A DNA stretch of 64,000 nucleotides from Adhaeribacter aerolatus. GTDB lineage: Bacteria; Bacteroidota; Bacteroidia; Cytophagales; Hymenobacteraceae. The DNA is taken from NCBI RefSeq assembly GCF_007991635.1, contig NZ_BJYS01000027.1, forward strand, positions 47,075-111,074. The letters run 5' to 3'. Numbering within the stretch: position 1 is the first letter of the stretch; every line of letters starts with the position of its first letter. The notes below the pieces were generated by a model. The model saw nothing but the letters and a program-made list of their open reading frames with translations. It searched no databases and was not told the origin of the DNA. Positions 56,300 to 64,000 of this stretch are shown piece by piece. A program made the translations under genes and the position numbers.

Positions 56300-56575
56300 A
56301 TGAACTTACACAATTATTTGTTATATTTTATTCTGCCGGTACTGTCACTCGCTACCATTTTGGTCTTTATTCGTTTTATAAAAGGCCCCAACATTGGCGA
56401 CAGAATAATTTCGCTGGATTTAATGGTAACTATCGGGATTGGAGCCATTGCGGTTTACAGTATGTTAACCGGACAGTCTACCTTTTTAGATATTGCTATG
56501 GTGGTGGCTTTAATCGGATTTTTATCAACGGTGGCTTTTTCTTACTACCTGCAAAAAAGGAACAACAATGATTAA
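56300..56575 (+). CDS. mrpF: Mrp antiporter subunit F
   Basis: A 91-residue protein with three helices and the MrpF signatures RFIKGPNIGDRIISLDLM and FLDIAMVVALIGFLSTVAFS. It overlaps mrpG by 8 bp. Confidence 0.94.
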   Translation: MNLHNYLLYFILPVLSLATILVFIRFIKGPNIGDRIISLDLMVTIGIGAIAVYSMLTGQSTFLDIAMVVALIGFLSTVAFSYYLQKRNNND

Positions 56576-56957
56576 TGGCATTATCATATTATTCTCTGGC
56601 ATTGGTGCTATTGCCATCTTACTGGCCTCTATCGGGATGCTGCGTATGCCTGATCTTTACCTGCGGTTATCGGTAACCACAAAAGCGGCTACCCTAGGCG
56701 TAGGAATGATTTTATTAAGCGCTGCTCTTTTTTTTCAAAATGTTGGCGTAACCTCCCGTGTATTGGCCATAATATTTTTTATTACGGTAACGGCTCCTGT
56801 TAGTGCACAGCTTATTGGCCGGGCAGCTTACCTTATTAAAACTAAAATGTGGCAGCATACCATTATCGACGAACTGGATGGCATGTACAATAGCACAACT
56901 AATACTTTGCACAGCATTGAACCACCGGATGAAGATGCCCCAATAATTGAAAAGTAG
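56568..56957 (+). CDS. mrpG: Mrp antiporter subunit G
   Basis: A 129-residue MnhG-domain protein with three helices; GMLRMPDLYLRLSVTTKAATLG and TAPVSAQLIGRAAY are family hallmarks. Last gene of the operon. Complete A-G content means a functional Mrp complex for Na+ and pH homeostasis is expected. Confidence 0.94.
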   Translation: MINGIIILFSGIGAIAILLASIGMLRMPDLYLRLSVTTKAATLGVGMILLSAALFFQNVGVTSRVLAIIFFITVTAPVSAQLIGRAAYLIKTKMWQHTIIDELDGMYNSTTNTLHSIEPPDEDAPIIEK

Positions 56958-57269
56958 CGGCTGCCCAGATTCATTTAGAAAGCGTAAATTCATTTTTAGC
57001 AATTATTCGAAAAAAAAGGTGTGTCTTTACAAATGGGCGGGTTTAAATAACTCAAAAAGCCGAAAAAGAGGTGTTGGTGGCCATACTCATGAGAAAAAAG
57101 CAGGTGCCGTTCACGACGTTTAAATATCTATAAAGCATTGATCGGCGAAAAATTTCTCTTGGTATTTTTAAAACAAAAGTCTAACCACTATTGCTTTAAT
57201 CTGTTTTACTTCCTTCAATATTTTTCGTATTAGGATTATGAAACAGACAAAATTTTAATACAACATGCA
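56958..57269. other. Intergenic stretch, no feature recognised
   Basis: 312 bp after the mrp operon. No hairpin terminator, consensus promoter or small gene was identified. Confidence 0.4.
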
Positions 57270-57563
57270 ATGGAACACATGACTTATGTTACTGTAGAAA
57301 AAGAGCAAATACCTGCCTTAAAGTTTAGGAATACCGATGTACTTACCAATTTGCATGAACGCAAGCAACGGATGCACCATGTATCGCGGGCTACTGTTTT
57401 GGGTAATGGCTACCACGGCAAAGTAGAAATATTTTTTGAAACGGCCGACGGCGAACCCAAGCGGGTAGTTACCACTATCTGGGATTGCGACCAGGAGCAT
57501 CTTATACTAAAATCCGGCGCCTGTATTCCGCTTCGGGCCGTTACCGGTATAGAATTTTATTAA
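57270..57563 (+). CDS. Uncharacterised small protein
   Basis: A 97-residue soluble protein with a mixed basic N-terminal half (HERKQRMHHVSRATVLGNGYHGK) and a strand-rich end (VVTTIWDCDQEHLILKSGACIPLRAVTGIEFY). Codon use and amino acid balance look coding. A second ATG at codon 4 is an equally good start. No family is recognised. It converges on the nucleoside phosphorylase gene with a 23-bp gap. Confidence 0.65.
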   Translation: MEHMTYVTVEKEQIPALKFRNTDVLTNLHERKQRMHHVSRATVLGNGYHGKVEIFFETADGEPKRVVTTIWDCDQEHLILKSGACIPLRAVTGIEFY

Positions 57564-57586
57564 CCAGGTTTTAAGTATCCCGATTC

Positions 57587-58468
57587 TTAGCTGGTTAGTG
57601 CCAGCCGGTCCAGTGTCTTGCGAATTAAATCATCGATTACCTGATCCGTAGTCGGGTGAAAATTGTAGGAAAACCGGTTGGCTACAATGGCATTCAACGA
57701 AATTACTTCGTGTTCTAACATACGGCCGAGCGCGTACAAAGCGGCCGTTTCCATTTCAAAATTGGTTAGGATAAAGCCATCAATATTTTCTTCCATCACG
57801 GTAAATTTCTGCAACAGCGGCATCAGGTTTTCAATTTTTAAGCCCAGCCGTAATTCCCGGCCTTGTGGGGCATAAAAGCCCGGACACGTAACGGTATGGC
57901 CCGGCACCAGATCATAACCCAACTGCTCTCGTAGTATATCGGAGCCCCGCACGCAATACGGCTGAAAACCCAGATTTAAAGTTTGCTGTAACGCCTCACA
58001 GATGGTGGTTTCGTAACCAGTTTGCACCAGCGGATAAAAGTGCATCAAAGAATCTAAACCAATGGCGTACTCCGTAACCAAATGGCTGCCCAGCGGAATA
58101 CTTTCCTGAATGGTACCGGAAGTACCGATGCGGATGATGTGCAGGTGAATTTTTTCTTCGTTTACGGTGCGGTTTACCAAATCAATATTTACCAGCGCAT
58201 CCAGTTCGTTCAGCACAATATCAATATTGCCGGTACCAATGCCCGTAGATACTACGGTAATACGCTTGCCTTTATAATAACCCGTGTGGGTAATAAATTC
58301 GCGGCGTTGCACCTGTACCTCCATCGAATCAAAATACTGGCTTACCAAAGCTACCCGGTTGGGGTCGCCGACGGTAATAATGGTATCGGAAATATGTTCC
58401 GGAAGTAAATTGAGATGGTACACACTGCCATCGGGGTTTAAGATCAACTCAGATTCCGGAATTCTCAT
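57587..58468 (-). CDS. Nucleoside phosphorylase (uridine phosphorylase-like)
   Basis: A 293-residue PNP/UDP-family protein. Motifs: ITVGDPNRV near residue 32, STGIGTGNIDIVLNEL, phosphate-site IRIGTSGTI, and the ribose-binding NFEMETAALYALG. It would split a nucleoside by phosphate to base and ribose-1-phosphate for salvage; uridine is the likeliest substrate but is not proven. It follows trhO, separated by a terminator. Confidence 0.88.
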   Translation of the reverse strand: MRIPESELILNPDGSVYHLNLLPEHISDTIITVGDPNRVALVSQYFDSMEVQVQRREFITHTGYYKGKRITVVSTGIGTGNIDIVLNELDALVNIDLVNRTVNEEKIHLHIIRIGTSGTIQESIPLGSHLVTEYAIGLDSLMHFYPLVQTGYETTICEALQQTLNLGFQPYCVRGSDILREQLGYDLVPGHTVTCPGFYAPQGRELRLGLKIENLMPLLQKFTVMEENIDGFILTNFEMETAALYALGRMLEHEVISLNAIVANRFSYNFHPTTDQVIDDLIRKTLDRLALTS

Positions 58469-58516
58469 AGCTTTGAATTTTAGGTTAGTTAATTAAAAGA
58501 AACAAAAGGTGCCGAA

Positions 58517-58557
58517 AACAAGAGAGCATTTAAGTTATGCTTAAATGCTCTCTTGTT
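58517..58557 (-). terminator. Intrinsic terminator after trhO
   Basis: An 18-bp perfect stem (58517-58534 with 58540-58557), 5-nt loop, starting 2 bp past the trhO stop; the minus-strand end continues into TTTT. One of the strongest hairpins in the window. Confidence 0.88.
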
Positions 58558-58559
58558 CT

Positions 58560-59510
58560 TTATTTTTTCTCTTTACGATACAACCCTTTAAAAGGGTTAT
58601 AACCATTGGTTTCTTTTTGGTAATAACCGGTGCCATTGTAAGGCCGCTTTTCCGGATCGTGCTTGCAGGTATCAGAGCAGGCGCCTTCCATAGTAGCCCC
58701 ACAGGCTTCGCACATGGGCACGTGAATATTGCAAGTCGGGTTCGCGCAGTTTACCATCCGGTCGCTGGGCTCCTGGCAAATATAGCAACGGGATATTACC
58801 TTGGGGTTCACCCGGTTTACGTCTACGGTCAGGCGGTTATCAAACACGTAACATTTGCCTTCAAAGTCTTCGCCACCTTCTTCCAGGCCGTATTTAATAA
58901 TACCGCCGTGCAACTGGTATACATTCTGGAAGCCCTGCTCCAGCAAAAATGCGCTGGCTTTTTCGCACTTTACGCCGCCGGTGCAATAGGTAATAACTTT
59001 TTTATCTTTCAGCGGTTCTAATTCGGCCACTTTTTCCGGAAAATCCCGAAAGTTCTCGATATCTAAAGTCAGCGCATTTTTGAATTTGCCCACCAGGTGC
59101 TCGTAATCCGATCTTACATCCAGCAGTACTACGTCTTCCTGATCCTTCATTTTCTTGAAATCGGCCGGCGATAAGTGAATACCGGTTTTTTCCTGGGGAG
59201 CCAGGTGTTTTAAACTGGAATGCACAATTTCGGGCTTGTAACGCACGTGCAGTTTTGTAAATACGTGTTGCTCCGAAGGCTCCACTTTAAAATCAATGTC
59301 CTTAAACCGGGGATCGGCCTTTACAGTAGCCATGTATTTCTCGCAGTCTTCGCGTAAACCAGATACTGTTCCGTTCAGGCCTTCGGCGGCCACAATAATG
59401 CGGCCTAATAAATTCAGTTCCAGGCAAAGTAAATGGTGCTCTTCCCGGAAAGCTTCCGGATCAGCGATAGGCGAATAGCAATAGTAAAGCAGGATGCTGT
59501 AATCTTTCAT
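58560..59510 (-). CDS. trhO: tRNA uridine(34) hydroxylase TrhO (rhodanese-like)
   Basis: A 316-residue YceA-type protein: N-terminal acylphosphatase-like domain (about 1-110), a rhodanese domain with catalytic Cys in YCTGGVKCEKAS (about 179-190), and a C-terminal Cys-rich zinc-binding tail (CYICQEP, CNIHVPMCEACG, ACSDTC). TrhO makes 5-hydroxyuridine at the tRNA wobble position. Length and motifs are standard. A consensus promoter lies just upstream. Confidence 0.93.
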   Translation of the reverse strand: MKDYSILLYYCYSPIADPEAFREEHHLLCLELNLLGRIIVAAEGLNGTVSGLREDCEKYMATVKADPRFKDIDFKVEPSEQHVFTKLHVRYKPEIVHSSLKHLAPQEKTGIHLSPADFKKMKDQEDVVLLDVRSDYEHLVGKFKNALTLDIENFRDFPEKVAELEPLKDKKVITYCTGGVKCEKASAFLLEQGFQNVYQLHGGIIKYGLEEGGEDFEGKCYVFDNRLTVDVNRVNPKVISRCYICQEPSDRMVNCANPTCNIHVPMCEACGATMEGACSDTCKHDPEKRPYNGTGYYQKETNGYNPFKGLYRKEKK

Positions 59511-59553
59511 AACGGGCTTAGTTTCAGGCTAAGTGTTTGGTTTAAATTTTGCG

Positions 59554-59584
59554 CAAAATTAATTTAAAATAAACATCTGCACAA
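59554..59584 (-). promoter_or_regulatory. Consensus promoter of trhO
   Basis: On the minus strand: TTG (59582-59584), 20-bp spacer, TAATTTTG (59554-59561). Both boxes are perfect; the leader to ATG 59510 is about 37 nt. Confidence 0.7.
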
Positions 59585-59691
59585 AGATTAAAGTTTATCT
59601 GCCCTAAAAATCTAGGAAAGTATCTTTAAAGTATTTGCTGATTTTATAAAAATAAGCGGTGAACTTTAAAAGTCCGGATGAATAAATAAAA

Positions 59692-59723
59692 AAAGGTAGG
59701 CGCAATTGGTTACACCTACCTTT
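59692..59723 (-). terminator. Intrinsic terminator after the NeuD-like gene
   Basis: A 9-bp stem AAAGGTAGG/CCTACCTTT (59692-59700 with 59715-59723) with a 14-nt loop and a long minus-strand T-run, 18 bp past the stop. Confidence 0.78.
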
Positions 59724-59741
59724 CTTTAAATGGAATATTTA

Positions 59742-60374
59742 TTAAACCTTTTTAGCTGGGTTACCAAAAACAGTTTGGTTAGCGGGCACATCGGCAATAA
59801 CTATGGCTCCCGCCCCTACACGTGCCTTTTTGCCAATTTTAACACCCGAAACTATAATAGCACCTGAGCCTACAAAAGCATCATCTTCTACTTTTGCGCC
59901 GGCATTAATAACAGCGCCTGCTCCTATCTGTACATTGTTGCCCACTTCGGCCTCGGCATCTATTACGGCCTTGGAATGAATAATACAGTTATCGCCAACT
60001 TTAGCATTGGCATTGATTACAGCACCGGCATTTATTAAAATGCCGTGCCCCAGCCAGGCATGCTCCGAAACCGAGGAAAAATTATGGATAGCATTAACCG
60101 GCACTACCTGGTATTCTTCTTTTAAGAGGGTAACCATGCTTTTGCGGGCGGCCGATTCTTCGGAAGCCACAAACACCTCGCACTTTTTACCCAATAGTTT
60201 CAGAAACTCCGGATCTTCGGTGCTGCTCATAACTGTAATATTATTTACTTCCTGCTGCTGTAGTTCCTGGTTATCTTCCAGAAAACAATACACCACCACA
60301 TTATTACTCATAAAAACATCCAGCGCCATTTTGCCTAACTGCTGGGCTCCTACTATTATTACCGGATTTTGCAT
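59742..60374 (-). CDS. NeuD/PglD-type hexapeptide-repeat acyltransferase
   Basis: A 210-residue protein with an N-terminal PglD_N Rossmann-like domain (VIIVGAQQLGKMALDV, about 4-80) and a left-handed beta-helix of hexapeptide repeats (about 100-195, AGAVINANAKVGDNCIIHSKAVIDA), ending in FGNPAKKV. Family members acetylate amino-sugars for glycans or sialic acids. No glycan cluster is adjacent, so the substrate is open. It has its own promoter and terminator. Confidence 0.85.
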   Translation of the reverse strand: MQNPVIIVGAQQLGKMALDVFMSNNVVVYCFLEDNQELQQQEVNNITVMSSTEDPEFLKLLGKKCEVFVASEESAARKSMVTLLKEEYQVVPVNAIHNFSSVSEHAWLGHGILINAGAVINANAKVGDNCIIHSKAVIDAEAEVGNNVQIGAGAVINAGAKVEDDAFVGSGAIIVSGVKIGKKARVGAGAIVIADVPANQTVFGNPAKKV

Positions 60375-60389
60375 AATCTAAATTTTTAG

Positions 60390-60419
60390 CAAAGGTATTT
60401 ATTAAAAACAGTCATTCAA
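60390..60419 (-). promoter_or_regulatory. Consensus promoter of the NeuD-like gene
   Basis: On the minus strand: TTG (60417-60419), exactly 19 bp, TACCTTTG (60390-60397). Both boxes are perfect. The -33 box overlaps the last codons of the upstream membrane protein gene. The leader is only about 10 nt. Confidence 0.72.
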
Positions 60420-61690
60420 ATTAGCTTTCGGCCAAACCATTTGTACTGGACCACTAAAAGTAAAAATACCAGAAACGGCAAAACCGCTACCCGGTACCGA
60501 AATAAAGAGCCGATGTTAGGTGTAGACAAACCAATTAAAGCCGCTATAACTACCACGTAAATTAAAATTACTACCACTCCCAGATTCAGCCACCCGGTAC
60601 CATTACGGAACAACCTGAACAACGCGGCAAATAACAGCAGGAGGATAAATAAATTTTCGAGCCCGGCGAGTAAGTAAAAGAAAGAATGGCCTTCCCAAAT
60701 AAAAGGGCGCGTAATAACATGGAATACCGCAGCCGGACTATGACTAATAATACTACGCAAGTTTGGCTGTAAGTCCGGAAAAGAAACAAACGGCTTGCCA
60801 GCAGAACGTTCGGCTAAAACAACATTGCTGTTGATGAGTTGTTCTATAAAGTAATCTATTCGGATCGCCTCCTGCCAACCCGAAACAATTACGCCTCCGA
60901 TTAGCGCTGTCAGACAAAAGAGAATAATCTTGTTACGCTTACTTTTAAAAATATTAAATCGCCTTTCTAAAAAGATAACAGCGCTATAAGCTAGCAGCAA
61001 AGCAAACACCAAAATGGCAAAATAAAACTTTATTTTCCAGAGCAGGTAGCCGGCAACTAGCACAAATAAAACATTTAGCCAAACCCGCCCGGATAAAGAA
61101 TATACCAACCGCAACATAGCGGCAATCAACCAGCCCAAGCTACCTAAGTAAACGGCTTCTTTTGAAATGCCCGATGACCAGAAAACAACTGAAGGGAAAA
61201 ATAAAAACGCGATAACAGCTGGTAAAAAAAACATGGAGTTAAGCCGGCCTAAAACTTTAACTAATTGGTAAAGACCCCAGAAAGAAAATAAGGAAAAGTA
61301 AAGGCCATTAAGAAAAATATGCCCGCCCGTCAGGAAGTTTAAAAAGCTGAGCAGCATGATTGTGAAATACGAATTAGAATACCAGTAAAAGGTCAAAGCG
61401 CTGCGGAGGGTTTCGCTCTCGAACTTTCGGGTAAGGAGCAGACGCACGTAACTGGCTGGACTCACCCGGGCGTACTCAGTTACTAAATTAGCCTGGTCCT
61501 GGAATACCTGAATATCGCCGCCCCCAAAGTAAACCTGGTAAAAAACACCTAAAAGGATGCCGCTGGTTATTTTTAAAACTAAAGCGGGTAATAAATATTT
61601 TTTTAAAGGTGATGCAAGCTCTCGTTGCCAGATCAGGTAACATAAACCGCCTACTACCAACACATTTAACAGGTAAAAGAAATAAGTCAT
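60416..61690 (-). CDS. Uncharacterised polytopic membrane protein
   Basis: A 424-residue protein with about ten to eleven transmembrane helices, a loop near residue 65-90 (QVYFGGGDIQVFQDQANLV) with acidic residues, and a WSSGISKEAVYLGSLGWL segment. Overall layout resembles membrane glycosyltransferases or polymerases of the GT39/EpsG type, but no catalytic signature is certain. The ATG at 61690 is chosen; it overlaps the stop of the DUF2851 gene (ATGA), so the two are coupled. An open frame back to 61759 begins with TTG. Confidence 0.7.
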   Translation of the reverse strand: MTYFFYLLNVLVVGGLCYLIWQRELASPLKKYLLPALVLKITSGILLGVFYQVYFGGGDIQVFQDQANLVTEYARVSPASYVRLLLTRKFESETLRSALTFYWYSNSYFTIMLLSFLNFLTGGHIFLNGLYFSLFSFWGLYQLVKVLGRLNSMFFLPAVIAFLFFPSVVFWSSGISKEAVYLGSLGWLIAAMLRLVYSLSGRVWLNVLFVLVAGYLLWKIKFYFAILVFALLLAYSAVIFLERRFNIFKSKRNKIILFCLTALIGGVIVSGWQEAIRIDYFIEQLINSNVVLAERSAGKPFVSFPDLQPNLRSIISHSPAAVFHVITRPFIWEGHSFFYLLAGLENLFILLLLFAALFRLFRNGTGWLNLGVVVILIYVVVIAALIGLSTPNIGSLFRYRVAVLPFLVFLLLVVQYKWFGRKLI

Positions 61691-62979
61691 GGGGCAGGTT
61701 TCTGCTTTTTTAAAATATAATGCCCAATACTGCACAATAAGCATTGGCGGGGTGCGCAATATTGCTGGTTTAATTGCAGAAAGGCCTGCGAATCCTGCGC
61801 CGATTTATTTCTAAAATTAAGCTGCTGGTAAATTTTGGTTATTGCATTGTGTTCCGCCGGAATATTTTCGAGCAAAGCTAAGGCCTTATCAATTAAATTC
61901 TGGTTATCTATAGACCGCGCGTAGGCGTACAGTAACGGAATAACGGTGTTGATGATGATAAGGTAGATACTATCTTTGCCGATACCGGCAACCGGCGTTT
62001 TAAGTGGCCGCGCGGGCATGTAGTGAGTTTGCCAGTAAGGGCTTACCGGTGCAGAGAAAAAATTAATAAAAGACGGAATAGTTTCCGATTCCAGCAAGGC
62101 CGAAAACAAATAATCTTTGTTATGTAAAAAGGCTGCGAGTTGGGCCAAGCGTACTGTGGGGAAATTAGCCGGCCGTAGCCGTAAAGAATTCCAGTCGGCT
62201 TTTTGCAAACCCGCTGGCAAGGCATATTTGTGCTTTAAATATCCGAATTCCTGCCGGAGTTTATCCAGGTATTCGTCCTGGCAATATTCTTCGGTTAAAA
62301 AGCCGGCTTGCCCAAACAACAACGCCTCCAGCTGAAATAGCTGCTGCCGATGCCGTCGCAAAATGGCGTAAGGCAAAGCTTTACTTAACCGATGGAAAGG
62401 TTCTTTGTTAATTTTAAATCCAAAATTCGCTGCTATCGCCTGGTAGGTAATTTCTTCCCAATGCTGGTTGTGGTGGCCCAACTGCTCCGTTAACAGGCTC
62501 CCCTTGTGCTCCAGGCGCTCCAGCAATACCCGATCCAGCATTTGCAACTTGGTTATTTCGGGTACTTCTGCCAGAAACGGGGTGCACGGAATTAAGTGCG
62601 GGTCACTTTTCAGGTTTAGGTACGTTTGCAGCAAGGCAGGAGCTACCCGGTTTTTAAGTTCTATCACCGGAATGGGCGTTCCGTCGGTGCGGTGTAATGG
62701 TTGATCGTTTTCCCAAACCACGTGCAGAATAACCTGGTCGTAGCGGGTATCCAGTTGGTGTTGGTGTTTTAGCCAGTCCGATGCTTTCAGGTGTATTTCT
62801 ACGCTGCCGCTCCAGGTTTCCTGCCCAATTTTTACCTGCGCATCTAAAAAATCCGGACCCGCATTGGTGTTCCGGAAACCGGTTTTATAAACCTGCACGG
62901 CCTCCTGCGTAGCGGTACCTAAATCTTTTTTATCGAAATATTGATGCTGCCAGACGTAAACCAGGAAATCTTCTTTCAT
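61687..62979 (-). CDS. DUF2851 family protein
   Basis: A 430-residue DUF2851 protein, common in Bacteroidetes and of unknown function. Landmarks: WQHQYFDKKDL at the start, RNTNAGPDFLDAQVKIG, GSVEIHLKASDWLKHQH and HVVWENDQP. The C-terminal text CPRQCLLCSIG-like (here APRQCLLCSIGH) carries paired Cys. Start ATG 62979 is used, because the open frame back to 63117 has no homology and overlaps pyrF. It lies 37 bp after pyrF. Confidence 0.85.
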   Translation of the reverse strand: MKEDFLVYVWQHQYFDKKDLGTATQEAVQVYKTGFRNTNAGPDFLDAQVKIGQETWSGSVEIHLKASDWLKHQHQLDTRYDQVILHVVWENDQPLHRTDGTPIPVIELKNRVAPALLQTYLNLKSDPHLIPCTPFLAEVPEITKLQMLDRVLLERLEHKGSLLTEQLGHHNQHWEEITYQAIAANFGFKINKEPFHRLSKALPYAILRRHRQQLFQLEALLFGQAGFLTEEYCQDEYLDKLRQEFGYLKHKYALPAGLQKADWNSLRLRPANFPTVRLAQLAAFLHNKDYLFSALLESETIPSFINFFSAPVSPYWQTHYMPARPLKTPVAGIGKDSIYLIIINTVIPLLYAYARSIDNQNLIDKALALLENIPAEHNAITKIYQQLNFRNKSAQDSQAFLQLNQQYCAPRQCLLCSIGHYILKKQKPAP

Positions 62980-63016
62980 AAATACTAATACGGAACAGCC
63001 TAATTTAAATAAAATA

Positions 63017-63844
63017 TTACACCGGCAGGTACTCGCCCAGGTAACGTTCCATTTCCTGCTGCATCCGCTGGGCTTCCAGGCGGGCCTGTTGGCCAAAATC
63101 AGTACCGTTGCCGGCATAGATAATATTCCGCGCCGAATTAACCAGAAGTCCGCATTGTTTATTCATACCCAAACGGCTGATTTCGGCTAAACTGCCGCCT
63201 TGGGCACCCACGCCGGGAACCAGTAAGAAATGTTCCGGCGCCAGGGCTCGCACACGTTCCAGATAATCGGTGCGGGTAGCGCCTACTACAAACATCAGTT
63301 GTTCCGGAGAGGCCCAGGTTTGGCTTTTCTGAATAACTGCCTCGAATAAATATCTATTTTTTTCGCCATTATAAGTTTGCAACTGAAAATCCTGGCTGCC
63401 GGGGTTAGAGGTAAGGGCCAGCAGAATGACCCACTTATCCGGTTTAATTAAAAACGGCTTCACCGAATCTTCGCCCATGTATGGCGCTACCGTAACCGAA
63501 TCGAAATTAAAATAATCAAAAAAAGTTCGGGCATACAGTTCCGAGGTATTGCCAATATCGCCCCGCTTGGCATCGGCAATGGTAAATATATCTTCCGGAA
63601 TATACTGCAGGGTTTTTTCTAAACTTTCCCAACCTTTCGGGCCTAAAGCTTCATAAAAGGCAATATTGGGTTTATAAGCCACGCATAAATCGGCAGTGGC
63701 ATCTATGATAATTTTATTAAATTCAAAAATGGGGTCGGCCGTATTTAATAAATGCGACGGAATTTTTTTAAGGTCGGCATCCAAGCCCACACACAGGTAA
63801 GATTTTTTGGTTTGAATATTCCGGAAGAGTTCTTCTTTGGTCAT
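63017..63844 (-). CDS. pyrF: Orotidine 5'-phosphate decarboxylase
   Basis: A 275-residue long-form (type 2) OMP decarboxylase, last step of UMP synthesis. Motifs: [24 protein letters not shown], catalytic [11 protein letters not shown], and [14 protein letters not shown] for phosphate binding. It begins a leftward operon with the DUF2851 and membrane protein genes. ATG 63844. Confidence 0.95.
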   Translation of the reverse strand: MTKEELFRNIQTKKSYLCVGLDADLKKIPSHLLNTADPIFEFNKIIIDATADLCVAYKPNIAFYEALGPKGWESLEKTLQYIPEDIFTIADAKRGDIGNTSELYARTFFDYFNFDSVTVAPYMGEDSVKPFLIKPDKWVILLALTSNPGSQDFQLQTYNGEKNRYLFEAVIQKSQTWASPEQLMFVVGATRTDYLERVRALAPEHFLLVPGVGAQGGSLAEISRLGMNKQCGLLVNSARNIIYAGNGTDFGQQARLEAQRMQQEMERYLGEYLPV

Positions 63845-63862
63845 GGCTAGCTTTTGGGTTTA

Positions 63863-63893
63863 CAAAACTAGCTTTATTCTGGTTTTTTACCAG
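63863..63893 (-). promoter_or_regulatory. Probable pyrF promoter
   Basis: On the minus strand: perfect -7 box TAGTTTTG (63863-63870) and a near-miss -33 CTG (63891-63893) with a 20-bp spacer. It lies about 19 bp before the pyrF ATG, implying a very short leader. The remaining bases to 64000 show no gene. Confidence 0.5.
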
Positions 63894-64000
63894 TTAAAAT
63901 TATTCTTGAATCCTAAATTCACCTTTTTAAAATTACGAAAAGGTTTGGGTTGGTAGCGCAACCGTGGGTATTATTACTTTAACTTTACCCCCATTACAAA

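Noticed and set aside
1..64000. CRISPR array, tRNA, rRNA, intact insertion sequence
   Set aside because: No regularly spaced short repeats other than the coding HAMP array, no cloverleaf or rRNA-like sequence and no transposase were recognised by eye; a dedicated scan was not possible.

Overview
The window looks like a chromosomal segment of a Bacteroidota bacterium, most likely Cytophagales and close to Hymenobacteraceae (Adhaeribacter- or Pontibacter-like). This is an inference from gene content: DUF4296 and DUF4197 lipoproteins, a Bat-type DUF58/VWA cluster, a DcaP-like porin, DUF2851 and an E2 acyltransferase of the Bacteroidetes type. Shine-Dalgarno sequences are weak. Several promoters fit the Bacteroidetes consensus TTG-N19/20-TAnnTTTG. 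No rRNA, tRNA, CRISPR array, intact insertion sequence or prophage was seen.

Layout. 1-3.3 kb: 5' part of recQ, a Cys-rich copper-storage-like protein, a small holin-fold membrane protein, an agmatinase-family ureohydrolase. 3.8-13.7 kb: a leftward chemosensory operon, in transcription order parA-like ATPase, a giant soluble poly-HAMP chemoreceptor, cheW, cheY, cheB, cheA, cheC. sixA lies just upstream, then topA and a sirtuin on the other strand. 18-31.5 kb: mostly housekeeping and envelope genes (menC, MATE exporter, DUF922 protein, FAD/Rieske oxidoreductase, csaA, DUF4296 lipoprotein, DUF58/BatD-like/BatA cluster, yggS, DUF423, an M20 lipoprotein peptidase, a DcaP-like porin). 31.5-38.6 kb: a gene-poor, partly decaying segment with a B12-binding radical SAM protein whose C-terminus looks frameshifted, a membrane-protein remnant, an MDR oxidoreductase pseudogene with two nonsense codons, and an adenylate-cyclase/FlgO-like/TPR/AraC fusion protein. 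39-50.8 kb: DUF4197 lipoprotein, cinA, E2 acyltransferase, a dispersed-repeat-like gap, valS, a lipoprotein pseudogene with one nonsense codon, ferredoxin divergent from a LuxC-type acyl-CoA reductase, M20 amidohydrolase and TRIC channel. 51.2-57 kb: a complete mrpABCDEFG cation/proton antiporter operon. 57-64 kb: nucleoside phosphorylase, trhO, a NeuD-like acyltransferase, and a pyrF-DUF2851-membrane protein operon.

The most unusual system is the chemosensory operon. The receptor has no membrane segment, carries nine near-identical 92-residue HAMP modules (276-bp DNA period) ahead of an MCP signalling tip, and sits directly downstream of an orphan ParA-type ATPase. This arrangement recalls the PpfA/TlpT pairing that positions cytoplasmic chemoreceptor clusters in Rhodobacter. 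A CheB esterase is present, but no CheR methyltransferase is encoded in the window.
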